From assembly GCF_000330705.1 (NCBI RefSeq), contig NZ_ANAM01000008.1:434001-498000 (forward strand): a stretch of 64,000 nt of DNA, read 5' to 3'. Positions 1 to 8,636 of the stretch are shown here, in pieces. Numbering within the stretch: position 1 is the first letter of the stretch; the number at the start of each line of letters is the position of its first letter. The DNA comes from Salinicoccus carnicancri Crm. Its GTDB lineage: Bacteria > Bacillota > Bacilli > Staphylococcales > Salinicoccaceae. The translations under genes were made by a program, and so were the position numbers. The notes under the pieces are model-generated. The model did no database searches, had not been told where the DNA came from, and was given only the letters and a program-made list of their open reading frames with translations.

Positions 1-1645
1 ACACTGTGACGACTTCCCCGTTGAACGGTGCGACAGCCTCGCCCAGTTCCGGCTCTATGGCTATGCCCTTACCCATGCTTTCACTAGCAAACACCTGATC
101 TTCAACATCTTTAAGCTGAATCATCCTGCCATCCATTGGGGACATGACATCATTTTCATTTAACGCAGGCGCACTCACTTCTGCTGCCTGTACATTCCCA
201 GTGGAGACATTTTCTTGATTGATAGTCTGAGGAGCAGCCGCAGTACCTTCTTTGTATGTGAAGTAAACGATAACGAACGCGAGGACAAAAGTTATAATAG
301 TGGCAAGCACTGCCATCACAACCGGGAAGCCTATCCCTTCCGGACCGATAAAGGATGGATAACTGAAAATCCCCAATCCACCGAGCATATAAAAACCTGC
401 TCCGGCCAGACCGATTATACCCCCGCCTGCTGCAGAAGCGACACAGCCCCATATGAACGGCCATTTCTTAGGAAGAGTCACACCGTATATCGCCGGTTCT
501 GTCACACCGAACACCCCCGATATGAATGCGGGTATGCTTAACGTCTTCAGTTTCTCGTTTCTTGTTTTCAGCATGACCGCAAGAACTGCACCGATCTGCC
601 CGAATGACGGGATGGCTGCTGCGGCCAATATAGGGTCAAAACCACCTGTGGCGATATTGTTCAGACCGATTGGTACAAGCCCCCAGTGCAATCCGAAAAT
701 AACAAGCGCCTGCCAAAGCCCGGCTACAAGCACTCCCATAAGAATCGGCGACATTTCATAGATGCCTGATGCTCCTGAACCGATGATCTGACTGATCCAT
801 GTAGATATAGGACCAATGACCATGAATGTCAGAGGTACTACTATAAGCATTGTAAAAAATGGAACCAGGAATAATTTCACAACATCCGGAATAACTTTTC
901 TTGCGAATTTTTCAATATATGATGCAAAATAGACCGCCAGAATGATTGGTACCACTGAGGTAGCATAACTCATCAGTATTATTGGTATCCCGAATAATTC
1001 AATATAGATCGGTGTTTCAAATATCGTTCCTCCGAAAATTGTGTATAATGCTTCCCCCTCCATAACCTCTGCTATGGCCGGATAAGTAAGTGCAGCACCG
1101 ATTCCCATACCTACAAACGGAATCACATTGAATTTCTTGGCTGCAGCATATCCGAGGAATATCGGCAGGAAGTGGAAGAACGCATCCCCTGTTGCATTAA
1201 GCAATATATACAGGCCATCCTCCTCTGTCACCCAGCCAAATGCAAGAATCATGGCAGTCAATCCTTTAATCATGCCGGTGGCGGCAAGCACTCCGAGTAT
1301 CGGCTGGAAGATGCCGGAGATGATATCGATGAGGGTGTTAAATACAGATCCTTTTTTCCCGTCTCCACTCCCATCATTTTGCGAATTGTCACCTTCGCTG
1401 ATGTTCGCAGTATTTGTAACAGCTTTATAGACGTCCGGCACATGGTTGCCGATGACCACCTGGTACTGTCCGCCGCTCTGCATCACAGTGACGATTTCAT
1501 CATTATTCTTCAACATATCTGTATTCGCCTTATCCTCATCTTTCAATTTGAAACGCAGGCGTGTGATACAGTGTGTCAGTGAATCGATGTTCTCTTTACC
1601 ACCGACATTTTCGACGATGAACTTTGATAATTCTTCGTACTTCAT
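1..1645 (-). CDS. bglP: PTS beta-glucoside transporter EIIBC(A), 3' end cut by window edge
   Basis: This membrane permease imports and phosphorylates beta-glucosides at the expense of phosphoenolpyruvate. The visible 548 codons begin with an EIIB domain carrying the phosphorylatable Cys26 in THCITRLRF. The EIIC membrane domain follows, with the family motif GVTEPAIYGVTLP, then an Ala/Gln-rich linker and the start of an EIIA domain (reading PMDGRMIQLKDVEDQVF) that continues beyond base 1. Start chosen at 1645 because GAGGGAGG sits 7-8 bases upstream. It lies downstream of a promoter/cre and two RAT-terminator pairs and next to licT, so antitermination control is strongly indicated. The phospho-beta-glucosidase usually linked to such a gene would lie outside the window. 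The exact sugar is not determined. Confidence 0.95.
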   Translation of the reverse strand, partial: MKYEELSKFIVENVGGKENIDSLTHCITRLRFKLKDEDKANTDMLKNNDEIVTVMQSGGQYQVVIGNHVPDVYKAVTNTANISEGDNSQNDGSGDGKKGSVFNTLIDIISGIFQPILGVLAATGMIKGLTAMILAFGWVTEEDGLYILLNATGDAFFHFLPIFLGYAAAKKFNVIPFVGMGIGAALTYPAIAEVMEGEALYTIFGGTIFETPIYIELFGIPIILMSYATSVVPIILAVYFASYIEKFARKVIPDVVKLFLVPFFTMLIVVPLTFMVIGPISTWISQIIGSGASGIYEMSPILMGVLVAGLWQALVIFGLHWGLVPIGLNNIATGGFDPILAAAAIPSFGQIGAVLAVMLKTRNEKLKTLSIPAFISGVFGVTEPAIYGVTLPKKWPFIWGCVASAAGGGIIGLAGAGFYMLGGLGIFSYPSFIGPEGIGFPVVMAVLATIITFVLAFVIVYFTYKEGTAAAPQTINQENVSTGNVQAAEVSAPALNENDVMSPMDGRMIQLKDVEDQVFASESMGKGIAIEPELGEAVAPFNGEVVTV

Positions 1646-1665
1646 GATTTTCCTCCCTCTGACCT

Positions 1666-1737
1666 CAAAAATAAAAACCTAAACATCGCGATATTTGCCG
1701 GCCGATCAGTTCCGGTATATCATCAAAGTTTAGGTTT
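1666..1737 (-). terminator. Leader terminator 2 of bglP, alternative to RAT2
   Basis: On the minus strand AAAACCTAAAC pairs with GTTTAGGTTTT around a long loop and is followed by a T-rich run. Its 5' arm overlaps the end of RAT2, so binding of LicT to RAT2 would prevent this hairpin from forming. It ends about 20 bases before the bglP start codon. Confidence 0.8.
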
Positions 1738-1761
1738 TGCCTGATTGAACAGTTACAATCC
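1733..1761 (-). promoter_or_regulatory. RAT2, ribonucleic antiterminator for LicT
   Basis: A 29-base element reading GGATTGTAACTG then TTCAATCAGGCAAAACC on the minus strand. This matches the LicT/SacY-type RAT pattern (GGATTGT-ACTG ... CAGGCAAAACC) and overlaps the downstream terminator by several bases. The identical 29-mer occurs upstream as RAT1. Confidence 0.9.
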
Positions 1762-1780
1762 TTCATATTTAATTTTGAAC

Positions 1781-1833
1781 AAAAGAAAAACCCACATAGA
1801 ATCCACCTGTAGCATGGAATCAATGCGGGTTTT
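1781..1833 (-). terminator. Leader terminator 1 of bglP, alternative to RAT1
   Basis: Minus-strand hairpin: AAAACCCGCATTGATTCCA pairs imperfectly with TGGATTCTATGTGGGTTTTT and runs into TTTTTCTTTTG. The upstream arm shares the AAAACC end of RAT1, the expected mutually exclusive arrangement. Confidence 0.85.
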
Positions 1834-1856
1834 GCCTGATTGAACAGTTACAATCC
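1828..1856 (-). promoter_or_regulatory. RAT1, ribonucleic antiterminator for LicT
   Basis: First of two identical 29-base RAT elements in the bglP leader, beginning about 26 bases after the -10 box. The GGATTGT / GGCAAAACC ends are those expected of an element bound by the CAT domain of LicT-family proteins. Confidence 0.9.
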
Positions 1857-1881
1857 CAACGTACGTTTTGTTGTTGAATCA

Positions 1882-1918
1882 AATATAATACTAATCTATG
1901 GAAATGTCAACGCTTACA
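1882..1918 (-). promoter_or_regulatory. bglP promoter overlapped by a perfect cre box
   Basis: On the minus strand TTGACA (1910-1905) is followed by a 17-base spacer and TATATT (1887-1882). The 14-mer TGTAAGCGTTGACA (1918-1905) fits the cre consensus TGWAANCGNTNWCA at every position and covers the -35 box, so CcpA binding should block initiation. The cre also covers the licT stop codon. bglP therefore has its own catabolite-repressed promoter in addition to read-through from licT. Confidence 0.8.
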
Positions 1919-2753
1919 TCTGAATCTTTCTTCTCAGCCGTTCAATATGCAGCACCAGATACATCTCTTCATCCGTTGACAGTGCATATCCGTAGTTGTT
2001 TACCAGATACGAATCGATTTTGGGAATGACTTTGAAAGTATCCCCGTGCTTCTTTTTCAACAGATTGAACATTTCCTCGTCTGTGATGCCTTCCAGGGTC
2101 TCGTTATGTGTCACGCGCTGTGCGAAGAATTTGAGATGGGTGATGAATCTCATATACTGGATGGAGTCTTCATCAAATTTCAAATTAAAATGGTATTTGA
2201 CGATGTTCAGCATATCTTGTGTAATTTTGGTGATATCACGCAATTTACCCACATCCTCATTCATGGCACCATTTGCCAGATGGAATGCGATGAACCCCGC
2301 CTCGTCAAGCGGCAGTTCAACTTCCAGCTCATCATGAATATGTTCAATGCTTTCCAGCCCCAGCTGATATTCAGCACGGTAAAGGTTCTTGATTTCATAG
2401 AGCAGAGGATTTTTAATTTCCATACCTTCTTTTGCCCTGACGATCGAATAATTGATGTGGTCCGTCAATGCCAGAAATACTGTGGTATTTATCCCCCTGT
2501 CCAGTTTTTCTTCGGCCTTTTCCAGAATATGCTGGCACACTGTCATCACTTCATCCGGAATTTCCGAAATCAGTTCATCGACATAATTCCTGTTCTCGGA
2601 TTTCACTTCAAAGATTTTATCAATTTTCCCGTTATCAACAAAGTCGCCTTTCTTTTTACCAAAAACGATTCCTCTTCCGGATATGATGACTTCTTCACCT
2701 GCGTCATTCAGAGCGCTGGCTATATTGTTATTATAGATTTTTTGAATTTTCAT
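1914..2753 (-). CDS. licT: BglG/LicT-family transcriptional antiterminator
   Basis: A 279-residue RNA-binding antiterminator that stabilises RAT hairpins when its inducing PTS substrate is present. Order: CAT RNA-binding domain (about 1-55, reading MKIQKIYNNNIASALND), PRD1 (about 65-170) and PRD2 (about 170-279). Candidate regulatory histidines lie in LTDHINYS, AFHLAN, ITHLKFF and VLHIERL. The ATG at 2753 is preferred over an upstream in-frame start because GGGGAG lies 9 bases before it and the CAT domain begins exactly there. It directly precedes bglP on the same strand, whose leader carries two matching RATs, so bglP is the obvious target. Confidence 0.93.
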   Translation of the reverse strand: MKIQKIYNNNIASALNDAGEEVIISGRGIVFGKKKGDFVDNGKIDKIFEVKSENRNYVDELISEIPDEVMTVCQHILEKAEEKLDRGINTTVFLALTDHINYSIVRAKEGMEIKNPLLYEIKNLYRAEYQLGLESIEHIHDELEVELPLDEAGFIAFHLANGAMNEDVGKLRDITKITQDMLNIVKYHFNLKFDEDSIQYMRFITHLKFFAQRVTHNETLEGITDEEMFNLLKKKHGDTFKVIPKIDSYLVNNYGYALSTDEEMYLVLHIERLRRKIQM

Positions 2754-2849
2754 AGCGCCAAACTCCCCGTTCACTTGTTGCACATTTTAGCTTGCCGTTC
2801 ATTATAAATATATATGTATCTTAACAGAAAATAAAGGTTCAATAACGAA

Positions 2850-2877
2850 AATAGAGGGAGACAGTTTTCTGCCTCCC
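2850..2877 (-). terminator. Terminator after ohr
   Basis: Minus-strand hairpin GGGAGGCAG-AAAA-CTGTCTCCC followed by TCTATTTT, 25 bases after the ohr stop codon. Confidence 0.75.
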
Positions 2878-2901
2878 TTTCGTATCAGCTTTCCGAGCTG
2901 G

Positions 2902-3324
2902 TTATTTTACTGTTGCTTTGACATCCACAGGGATGCCATTCTGGGTCATCTTGGAATAAGGGCACACCTTATGTGCATCCTGCACATACTGATCGGCATC
3001 CGATTGCTCCACACCCTCAAACTCAACTTCGATTTCAGCAGCGAGTTTGAATCCGCCGTCAGATTCATCCTTCTGTAGTTTAGCAGTGGCAATGACCGTT
3101 CTTTTTACATCATCTGCACCGGCTTTCTTCAGTACGCCATCAAGTGCACTGTTGTAGCAGGCACTGTATGCCGCTGCAAACAGTTGTTCCGGGTTCGATT
3201 CATTCGTATCCTCTCCGGACATTTCTCTAGGCTGTTTCACGTTCATCTTAAAGGAATTGTCTTCACTGTGCACTTCGCCGCCGCGTCCACCGGTGTTAAA
3301 CACTTTTGCTTCATAAATACTCAT
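2902..3324 (-). CDS. ohr: Organic hydroperoxide resistance protein (OsmC/Ohr family)
   Basis: A 140-residue cytoplasmic thiol peroxidase that reduces organic hydroperoxides. The two redox cysteines are visible at Cys56 (SACYNSAL) and Cys121 (KVCPYSK), spaced as in the family, together with the N-terminal MSIYEAKVFNTGGRGG typical of Ohr. GGAGTTGAATTACAG precedes the ATG. The gene stands alone with its own terminator. No OhrR regulator gene lies beside it, so its regulation is not visible here. Confidence 0.93.
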   Translation of the reverse strand: MSIYEAKVFNTGGRGGEVHSEDNSFKMNVKQPREMSGEDTNESNPEQLFAAAYSACYNSALDGVLKKAGADDVKRTVIATAKLQKDESDGGFKLAAEIEVEFEGVEQSDADQYVQDAHKVCPYSKMTQNGIPVDVKATVK

Positions 3325-3562
3325 CTGTAATTCAACTCCTTATTAATTGTACATTCAGTCTATTCCTTTAAAATCCCAACCTTAAACATGTTGGATCTTC
3401 AGTCTGCGGATAGAATGATTGCTGAATCTTCCAGCGCTGCAGCTGCAGGTCGATCCAGTTCCCGATTACGCCAATGCTCCTGCCCTTATCCCTTCCGTTA
3501 ATGTATCCACGAACTCTTTTGTTCCAAAGACGGGGGCAATGTGTGCAGAGCTGCCGGCTTCG

Positions 3563-5245
3563 TCAAACGGCGGTTCCCCCGCTGTTTTCGATTTCCTGTT
3601 TTTTCAGTTCCCTTCTTAAGATCTTGCCACTGATGGTTGTTTTGGGCAATTCTTCCATGACCTCGATCTCTTTGGGTGCGACGTGGGCGGCAAGGTTGTT
3701 CCTGACAAACACCCTTATTTCTTCAAGCAGGTCCGGAGACTGGACAAAACCGTCGCGTAGCACGATGAACGCTTTGACGATTTCCCCACGGACTGGGTCA
3801 GGCTTCCCGATGACTCCAGCCTCCTGTATCGCTTCATGCTCGATCAGTTTACTTTCGACTTCAAACGGACCGATTCTCTCCCCGGAGGAATTGATCATGT
3901 CATCGTCCCGGCTTTGGAAGAACACATAGTCCTCGTCGTCCTGATATGCCAGATCGCCTGACAGATACCACCCTTCATACTTGAAATAAGAATCGAATTT
4001 GTCCTTATTGCCCCAGATCTCCTTCATCAGTCCCGGCCATGGTGTCCTGACCGCCAACTGGCCTGTCGTACCTCTTGGAACAACATTCCCTGCTTCATCC
4101 AGTATGCCGACTTCGACTCCCGGAAACGGTCTGCCCATCGAACCCGGTTTGATCTTTTCTCCGGGGAGATTGACGACAAGGTGTGCACCGGTCTCCGTCA
4201 TCCACCATGTATCGTGGATTCTGACGCCCAGTTCTTCCCATGCCCAGTAGATCACTTCAGGATTGAGCGGCTCACCGACACTCAGTATATGTCTGAGTGA
4301 AGACAGGTCATATCCTTCAAGGATATCGCCTTGGGACAGCAGCATCCTGAAGGCTGTCGGCGCGCTATACCAGATGGTCACTTTCAGTTCAGCAATGAGC
4401 TTATACCAGTGTTCGGCCTTGAAACGGCCACCCTGTATGACCACCGTAGCACGGTTCAGCCATGGCGCAAAAAGCCCGTAGACACTGCCTGTCACCCATC
4501 CCGGGTGGGATGTGCACCAGTAGACATCATCATCTTTGATATCCAGCACCCATTTGCCGGACTGGTACTGATGGGAAACAACTCTGTGTGCATGCAGTAC
4601 ACCTTTCGGCTTTCCTGTCGAGCCGCTTGTATAATGGATGAGCATGCCGTCATCCTCCTCCATCCATTCCACAAGACCCTCTCCGGAACTTCTGGATGGT
4701 GCCGCTTCGATATCTTCAGCAAACAGGATTGTTTCGAGCGACGGAATGTCCGCTTCCGGCACACGCCTGACCATCTCTTTATCTGTGATCAGTATTGAAC
4801 CATGGCAGTCGTTGATGCGGTCACGGATTGCATCTTCCATGAACGCTTCGAATAATGGAGCCGCAATCGCACCGATCTTTATGACACTGAGGATGGCTAT
4901 GTAGCACTCCGGAGTTTTAGGAAGGAATACGAATATACGGTCACCTTTTTCTGCGCCGTTTTCCTTCAGTATCCGGGCATAATGGTCCGTCTTCTCTTTG
5001 ACTTCCCTGAATGTGTAGCTTATCCTTTCATCGCCATTTACATAATGAAGTGCAGTCTTATCTCCACGTCCGTCATCCACATGTCTGTCTATCGTTTCGT
5101 ACGCAATGTTCAACCTGCCCGTCTCATTGAAACTCAGACCGTTTTTGGCATCTTCCCATTTGAAGTTTTCCCGGACTGTAGTGTAGTTCTGCAGATTATA
5201 CTCACCCGGTACCGGCTCAATGATTTCCAGTTGTTTCAAAGTCAT
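3563..5245 (-). CDS. acsA: Acetyl-CoA synthetase, AMP-forming
   Basis: A 560-residue acyl-adenylate-forming enzyme that makes acetyl-CoA from acetate, ATP and CoA. The phosphate-binding loop YTSGSTGKPKG lies near residues 205-215 and the core motif WWMTETG in the middle. The C-terminal ISGKILRRELKK carries the lysine typically controlled by acetylation in this family. AAGGAGGG precedes the ATG. It starts 48 bp after the O-acetylhomoserine sulfhydrylase gene on the same strand with no T-run terminator between them, so co-transcription behind the SAM riboswitch is likely (inference). In staphylococci as I recall them acsA lies near acuC/ccpA, so this position looks unusual. Confidence 0.92.
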   Translation of the reverse strand: MTLKQLEIIEPVPGEYNLQNYTTVRENFKWEDAKNGLSFNETGRLNIAYETIDRHVDDGRGDKTALHYVNGDERISYTFREVKEKTDHYARILKENGAEKGDRIFVFLPKTPECYIAILSVIKIGAIAAPLFEAFMEDAIRDRINDCHGSILITDKEMVRRVPEADIPSLETILFAEDIEAAPSRSSGEGLVEWMEEDDGMLIHYTSGSTGKPKGVLHAHRVVSHQYQSGKWVLDIKDDDVYWCTSHPGWVTGSVYGLFAPWLNRATVVIQGGRFKAEHWYKLIAELKVTIWYSAPTAFRMLLSQGDILEGYDLSSLRHILSVGEPLNPEVIYWAWEELGVRIHDTWWMTETGAHLVVNLPGEKIKPGSMGRPFPGVEVGILDEAGNVVPRGTTGQLAVRTPWPGLMKEIWGNKDKFDSYFKYEGWYLSGDLAYQDDEDYVFFQSRDDDMINSSGERIGPFEVESKLIEHEAIQEAGVIGKPDPVRGEIVKAFIVLRDGFVQSPDLLEEIRVFVRNNLAAHVAPKEIEVMEELPKTTISGKILRRELKKQEIENSGGTAV

Positions 5246-5293
5246 ATGAAAAGCCCTCCTTGATCTTGTCCCCGGCCCCTGTTTGGGACCGGA

Positions 5294-7093
5294 TCATATT
5301 TCACAGGCATAAGTTGATATAGTTCCCAGGAGACGCTGGGCTTCCTTGTAGGTGCAGCGGTTATGGACAACCTCCATCCCGCCGTCTCTTGCGATATCAG
5401 CAGCCTCCGGGGAAACGACCCCTTCCTGCAGCCAGAAGATTTTAGCATCCACCCTGAGCGCCTCCCCGGCAATCTCTATCGCCGCTTCCGGGCTTCTGAA
5501 TACCTGTACGACGTCGATTTTAGCAGGCACACTTGCGAGATCCGGATATGCCTTCTCTCCCAGAATCTCCGTCTCACGCGGATTGACCGGAATAATCTTA
5601 TATCCCAGCCTCTGCATCTTACGTGCCAGCCGGTAGCTCGGTCTCGCTTCCTTGCCGCTCAGACCGACAACCGCCAGCGTCTTTTGCCGGGGCGTTTCAT
5701 TTCCGCTTTCATCAACCACTTTCTCGACCGGTGAATTCAGCACCCACCTGATGACGCCCTCATCGTTGATGACAATCTCTTTTTCGTCCCGTACACTAAA
5801 ACCTGTCGCTTTTGACAGGGCCTGGTCCAGGTCATTTTGGATATCCCTCACAGATTCGATGCCTACTGACAGCCTGACCAGCTCTTCATATACTCCCGTT
5901 TCTTCCAGCTGTTCTTTGGACAGCTGCTGGTGGGTGGTGGAGGCCGGATGGATGATCAGGGATTTGGCATCTCCGACATTCGCCACATGGGACCACAGTG
6001 CAACATTATCAATCAATTTTTTTCCTGCCGCTTTGCCGCCTTTGATGCCGAATGTGATGATGGATCCGAAACCATTCCTGAAAATCCGCCTGGCAATCTC
6101 GTGAGAAGGGTGGTCAGAAAGTCCCGGATATGTAACCCACTCCACAGCCGGGTGATCATTGAGGAAACGTGCCAGCCTTTCAGCATTTTCATTATGCCGT
6201 TCCACTCTGACATGCAGTGTCTCAAGCCCCTGAATCAGCTGGAATGCATTGTTCGGGCTTAACGAGGCGCCGAAATCCCGGAGCAGCTGAACACGGATCT
6301 TGGTACTGAAGGCAAGCGTGCCGAAATCCACTGCATACCGTATGCCGTTGTAGCTGCTGTCGGGTTCTGTGAACTCAGGGAATTTCGCCGTATTCCAGTT
6401 GAAACGGCCGCCGTCCACGACGACGCCTCCGATGGAAGTTCCATGTCCACCGATCCACTTTGTGGCGGAATGGATGACGATATCAGCACCGAGGGTAACC
6501 GGTTTGCATGTATGAGGCGTTGCAAAAGTATTGTCGACTATGAGCGGTACCCCCGCTTCATGTGCAATATCAGCAACCGCTTCGATATCCAGTACCTGCA
6601 GACCAGGGTTACCGATTGTTTCACCAAACACCGCTTTGGTCTTATCCGTAATCGCTGCCCTGAAGTTCTCCGGGTCGGACGGATCGACGAATGTCACATT
6701 GATGCCGTAGCGCGGCAGCGTCACAGCGAACAGATTGTATGTGCCGCCGTATAGATTCGAACCGGCAACTATTTCGTCACCTGCACTTGCCAGATTGAGG
6801 ATGGAAAGCGTAATCGCCGACATGCCTGATGAAGTTGCGACTGCCGCAACCCCCTCCTCAAGAAGCGCCATCCGCTTTTCAAAAACTTCCACGGTCGGGT
6901 TGCCGATGCGTGAATATATATTGCCCGGTTCATCCAGCGAAAACAGGCTTTCAGCATGCTCAGTGTCATGGAATACGTAAGATGTGGTCTGGTAGATCGG
7001 CACAGCCCGTGAACCTGTCGTCGGATCCGGTGCCTGTCCGCCATGCAGGGACAGTGTCTCCAGGTCATAAGTGGAATTGTGTTCGTTCGTCAT
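5294..7093 (-). CDS. O-acetylhomoserine sulfhydrylase fused to a C-terminal CoA-binding domain
   Basis: The first ~430 residues are a PLP-dependent Cys/Met-metabolism enzyme that makes homocysteine (or methionine) from O-acetylhomoserine and sulfide or methanethiol. The PLP lysine lies in [11 protein letters not shown], and SSGMSAI and [10 protein letters not shown] are also visible. After a linker, residues ~455-599 form a Rossmann-like CoA-binding domain ([61 protein letters not shown]). The free-standing sulfhydrylase is about 430 residues, so this is a fusion. The ATG at 7093 is chosen because GGAGG is 7 bases upstream; the ATG at 7099 would leave almost no spacing. A SAM-I riboswitch precedes it and acsA follows. 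Confidence 0.88.
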   Translation of the reverse strand: MTNEHNSTYDLETLSLHGGQAPDPTTGSRAVPIYQTTSYVFHDTEHAESLFSLDEPGNIYSRIGNPTVEVFEKRMALLEEGVAAVATSSGMSAITLSILNLASAGDEIVAGSNLYGGTYNLFAVTLPRYGINVTFVDPSDPENFRAAITDKTKAVFGETIGNPGLQVLDIEAVADIAHEAGVPLIVDNTFATPHTCKPVTLGADIVIHSATKWIGGHGTSIGGVVVDGGRFNWNTAKFPEFTEPDSSYNGIRYAVDFGTLAFSTKIRVQLLRDFGASLSPNNAFQLIQGLETLHVRVERHNENAERLARFLNDHPAVEWVTYPGLSDHPSHEIARRIFRNGFGSIITFGIKGGKAAGKKLIDNVALWSHVANVGDAKSLIIHPASTTHQQLSKEQLEETGVYEELVRLSVGIESVRDIQNDLDQALSKATGFSVRDEKEIVINDEGVIRWVLNSPVEKVVDESGNETPRQKTLAVVGLSGKEARPSYRLARKMQRLGYKIIPVNPRETEILGEKAYPDLASVPAKIDVVQVFRSPEAAIEIAGEALRVDAKIFWLQEGVVSPEAADIARDGGMEVVHNRCTYKEAQRLLGTISTYACEI

Positions 7094-7118
7094 ATTCATT
7101 CCTCCAATTTCTATGTAT

Positions 7119-7155
7119 GAAAAAAGCCCTCTTCTTTTATAAGAAGAGAGCCTCT
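7119..7155 (-). terminator. Expression-platform terminator of the SAM riboswitch
   Basis: Minus-strand AGAGGCTCTCTTCTT-ATAA-AAGAAGAGGGC followed by TTTTTTC. It lies between the aptamer and the sulfhydrylase ribosome-binding site, as in S-box leaders that terminate when SAM is bound. Confidence 0.88.
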
Positions 7156-7162
7156 GTCCTCC

Positions 7163-7268
7163 TCTTATCTCCCAGGAAAGAACCCTGCAGGAATTAGCAC
7201 CTTTTCAGACAATATGCCTGATGGTTGCCGGGCATCACAGGGCCAGTCCCTCCGCCTCTCTTGATAAG
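7163..7268 (-). ncRNA. SAM-I (S-box) riboswitch aptamer
   Basis: The minus-strand RNA begins CTTATCAAGAGAGGCGGAGG, continues GGGACTGGCCCTGTGATGCC and CGGCAACC, and closes with GGGAGATAAG. These are the conserved S-box blocks. P1 is CTTATC (7268-7263) with GATAAG (7168-7163). The kink-turn GA pairs and the GATGCCCGGCAACC core are intact. SAM binding should favour the downstream terminator and switch off the sulfhydrylase gene, and probably acsA. Confidence 0.95.
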
Positions 7269-7298
7269 CTGATTATATTAATTTCTATAATGTTTACT

Positions 7299-7327
7299 AC
7301 AATACTATGATTAAACACATTTGTCAA
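7299..7327 (-). promoter_or_regulatory. Promoter of the SAM-riboswitch transcript
   Basis: TTGACA (7327-7322), a 17-base spacer and TATTGT (7304-7299) on the minus strand. The predicted start lies about 24 bases before the riboswitch P1 stem. Confidence 0.7.
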
Positions 7328-7363
7328 AACATTTCTTCAATACAAAATATTAAGTCTAATTAA

Positions 7364-8218
7364 TCACTCCGCATAATATTCGTAAAGCCCGCCGTGGTCG
7401 TTATCCCCTTTGCCCTGGTTAATCAGTTCATTCATGATCTCTTTAGTCTTTGAAGTGACCGGAAGATTCATACTTTCATCAAGGCTTCCGAAGACATTAT
7501 TGAGATCTTTCATATGAAGATCCATCCGGAATCCAGGTTCATATGCCGCCTCCAGCATCCGTCCGATTTTCGCATCCATCACATTACTGCCTGCAAGTCC
7601 GCCTTTTATGGCATCATACATCGTATCAAGGTCAAGACCCAGCTCCTTTGCGACAGCAACTCCTTCCGAGAGAGCAATGATATTGTTTGCCACAATGACC
7701 TGATTGACAAGTTTCGTGGCATTCCCGAGACCGACCCCGCCCGTATGTGTCACACTGCCGCCCATGATTTCAAGGAGCGGCATCACCTTCCGAAACGAAT
7801 CATCTCTTCCACCTGCCATGATGGACAATGTTCCCTCAACCGCTTTTTCCTCTCCGCCGCTGACCGGTGCGTCGATATAATCCGACCCGGCATTCCTGAG
7901 ATATCCAGCAGCTTCCTCACTCATTTTCGGCGTGATTGAACTCATATCGACAACAATTGTTCCAGTTTCAAGTTCTTTATAAAGACCGCTTTTGATTATG
8001 ACATCATGGACATCCTGTGAGTTCGGAAGCATGAGTATAAGCACGTCTGAGCGTTGGGCCACATCCATGTAACTCTCCATCACAGTTGCACCCAGTCCCT
8101 CCAATTCATCATTGGTTGATTCCCTGCTGCTTGCAATATACATTGCAATATTCTGGGAGAGCAGATTTTTGCACATCGGTTTTCCCATTATGCCGAGCCC
8201 TATGAATCCCACTTTCAT
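7364..8218 (-). CDS. NAD(P)-dependent beta-hydroxyacid dehydrogenase (tartronate semialdehyde reductase type)
   Basis: A 284-residue oxidoreductase of the 3-hydroxyisobutyrate dehydrogenase family. The N-terminal nucleotide-binding signature VGFIGLGIMGKPM begins at residue 3. The substrate-binding motif DAPVSGGEEKAVEGTLSIM, and GLGNATKLVNQ with the family's catalytic Lys, are visible. Closest in type to GarR/GlxR (2-hydroxy-3-oxopropionate reductase), but the substrate cannot be fixed from sequence. Start at 8218 is favoured by AGGAGTG 9 bases upstream and by the Rossmann motif beginning there. The upstream YciI gene ends 13 bp before, so the two probably form an operon. Confidence 0.85.
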   Translation of the reverse strand: MKVGFIGLGIMGKPMCKNLLSQNIAMYIASSRESTNDELEGLGATVMESYMDVAQRSDVLILMLPNSQDVHDVIIKSGLYKELETGTIVVDMSSITPKMSEEAAGYLRNAGSDYIDAPVSGGEEKAVEGTLSIMAGGRDDSFRKVMPLLEIMGGSVTHTGGVGLGNATKLVNQVIVANNIIALSEGVAVAKELGLDLDTMYDAIKGGLAGSNVMDAKIGRMLEAAYEPGFRMDLHMKDLNNVFGSLDESMNLPVTSKTKEIMNELINQGKGDNDHGGLYEYYAE

Positions 8219-8231
8219 AATATACACACTC

Positions 8232-8504
8232 CTAAAAATCAAAATTTGATTCCATTTCCCACTCATGAAGCTCATAATACCTTGCACCATTCACTATATA
8301 TGGATCAGCTCTGACCTTACTTTCAACCGCATCCAGCGACTCTCCCTGATAGATTACCAGCCCTCCGGCGCCATCAACAAAGCGCCCATTCATAAGGATT
8401 GACCCTTCATCCCTGCCCTCTTTCAGAAACTCAAGATGCTGTGGGCGGAAATCCCTGCTTTTCTGTTCATCCTTCATCGGAAGGAATACAGCAAAATACT
8501 TCAT
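8232..8504 (-). CDS. YciI family protein
   Basis: A 90-residue ferredoxin-like-fold protein of the YCII family, cytoplasmic and of uncertain function. The family's conserved region is visible as MKYFAVFLPMKD, then HLEFLKEGRDEGSILMNG and YQGESLDAVESKVRADPY. The His in PQHLEF is at the position usually proposed as catalytic. The second of two adjacent ATGs is used because AGGAGG is 6 bases upstream of it but only 3 from the first. It is the promoter-proximal gene of the pair with the downstream dehydrogenase. Confidence 0.8.
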   Translation of the reverse strand: MKYFAVFLPMKDEQKSRDFRPQHLEFLKEGRDEGSILMNGRFVDGAGGLVIYQGESLDAVESKVRADPYIVNGARYYELHEWEMESNFDF

Positions 8505-8597
8505 CATTCCCCTCCTAATTTATAGAAAGTTTAGATTGCTTCATTTAATATTATCAGATGATGCATGGTTTTTCTTTTCGCGGCTCCCGTAGAAGTA

Positions 8598-8627
8598 CAA
8601 AACACCAACCATCATACGGTTGGTGTT
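8598..8627 (-). terminator. Terminator after the GPH symporter
   Basis: Minus-strand AACACCAACC-GTATGAT-GGTTGGTGTT followed by a short T-run, 10 bases after the symporter stop. Confidence 0.75.
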
Positions 8628-8636
8628 CATAAAAAA

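Noticed and set aside
2046-2807. A 253-codon plus-strand frame opposite licT
   Set aside because: Shadow frame; licT on the minus strand shows CAT and PRD domains and matching RAT targets.
5246-5293. Possible terminator between the sulfhydrylase gene and acsA
   Set aside because: A weak GTCCC/GGGAC pairing exists but has no T-run, so read-through is more likely.
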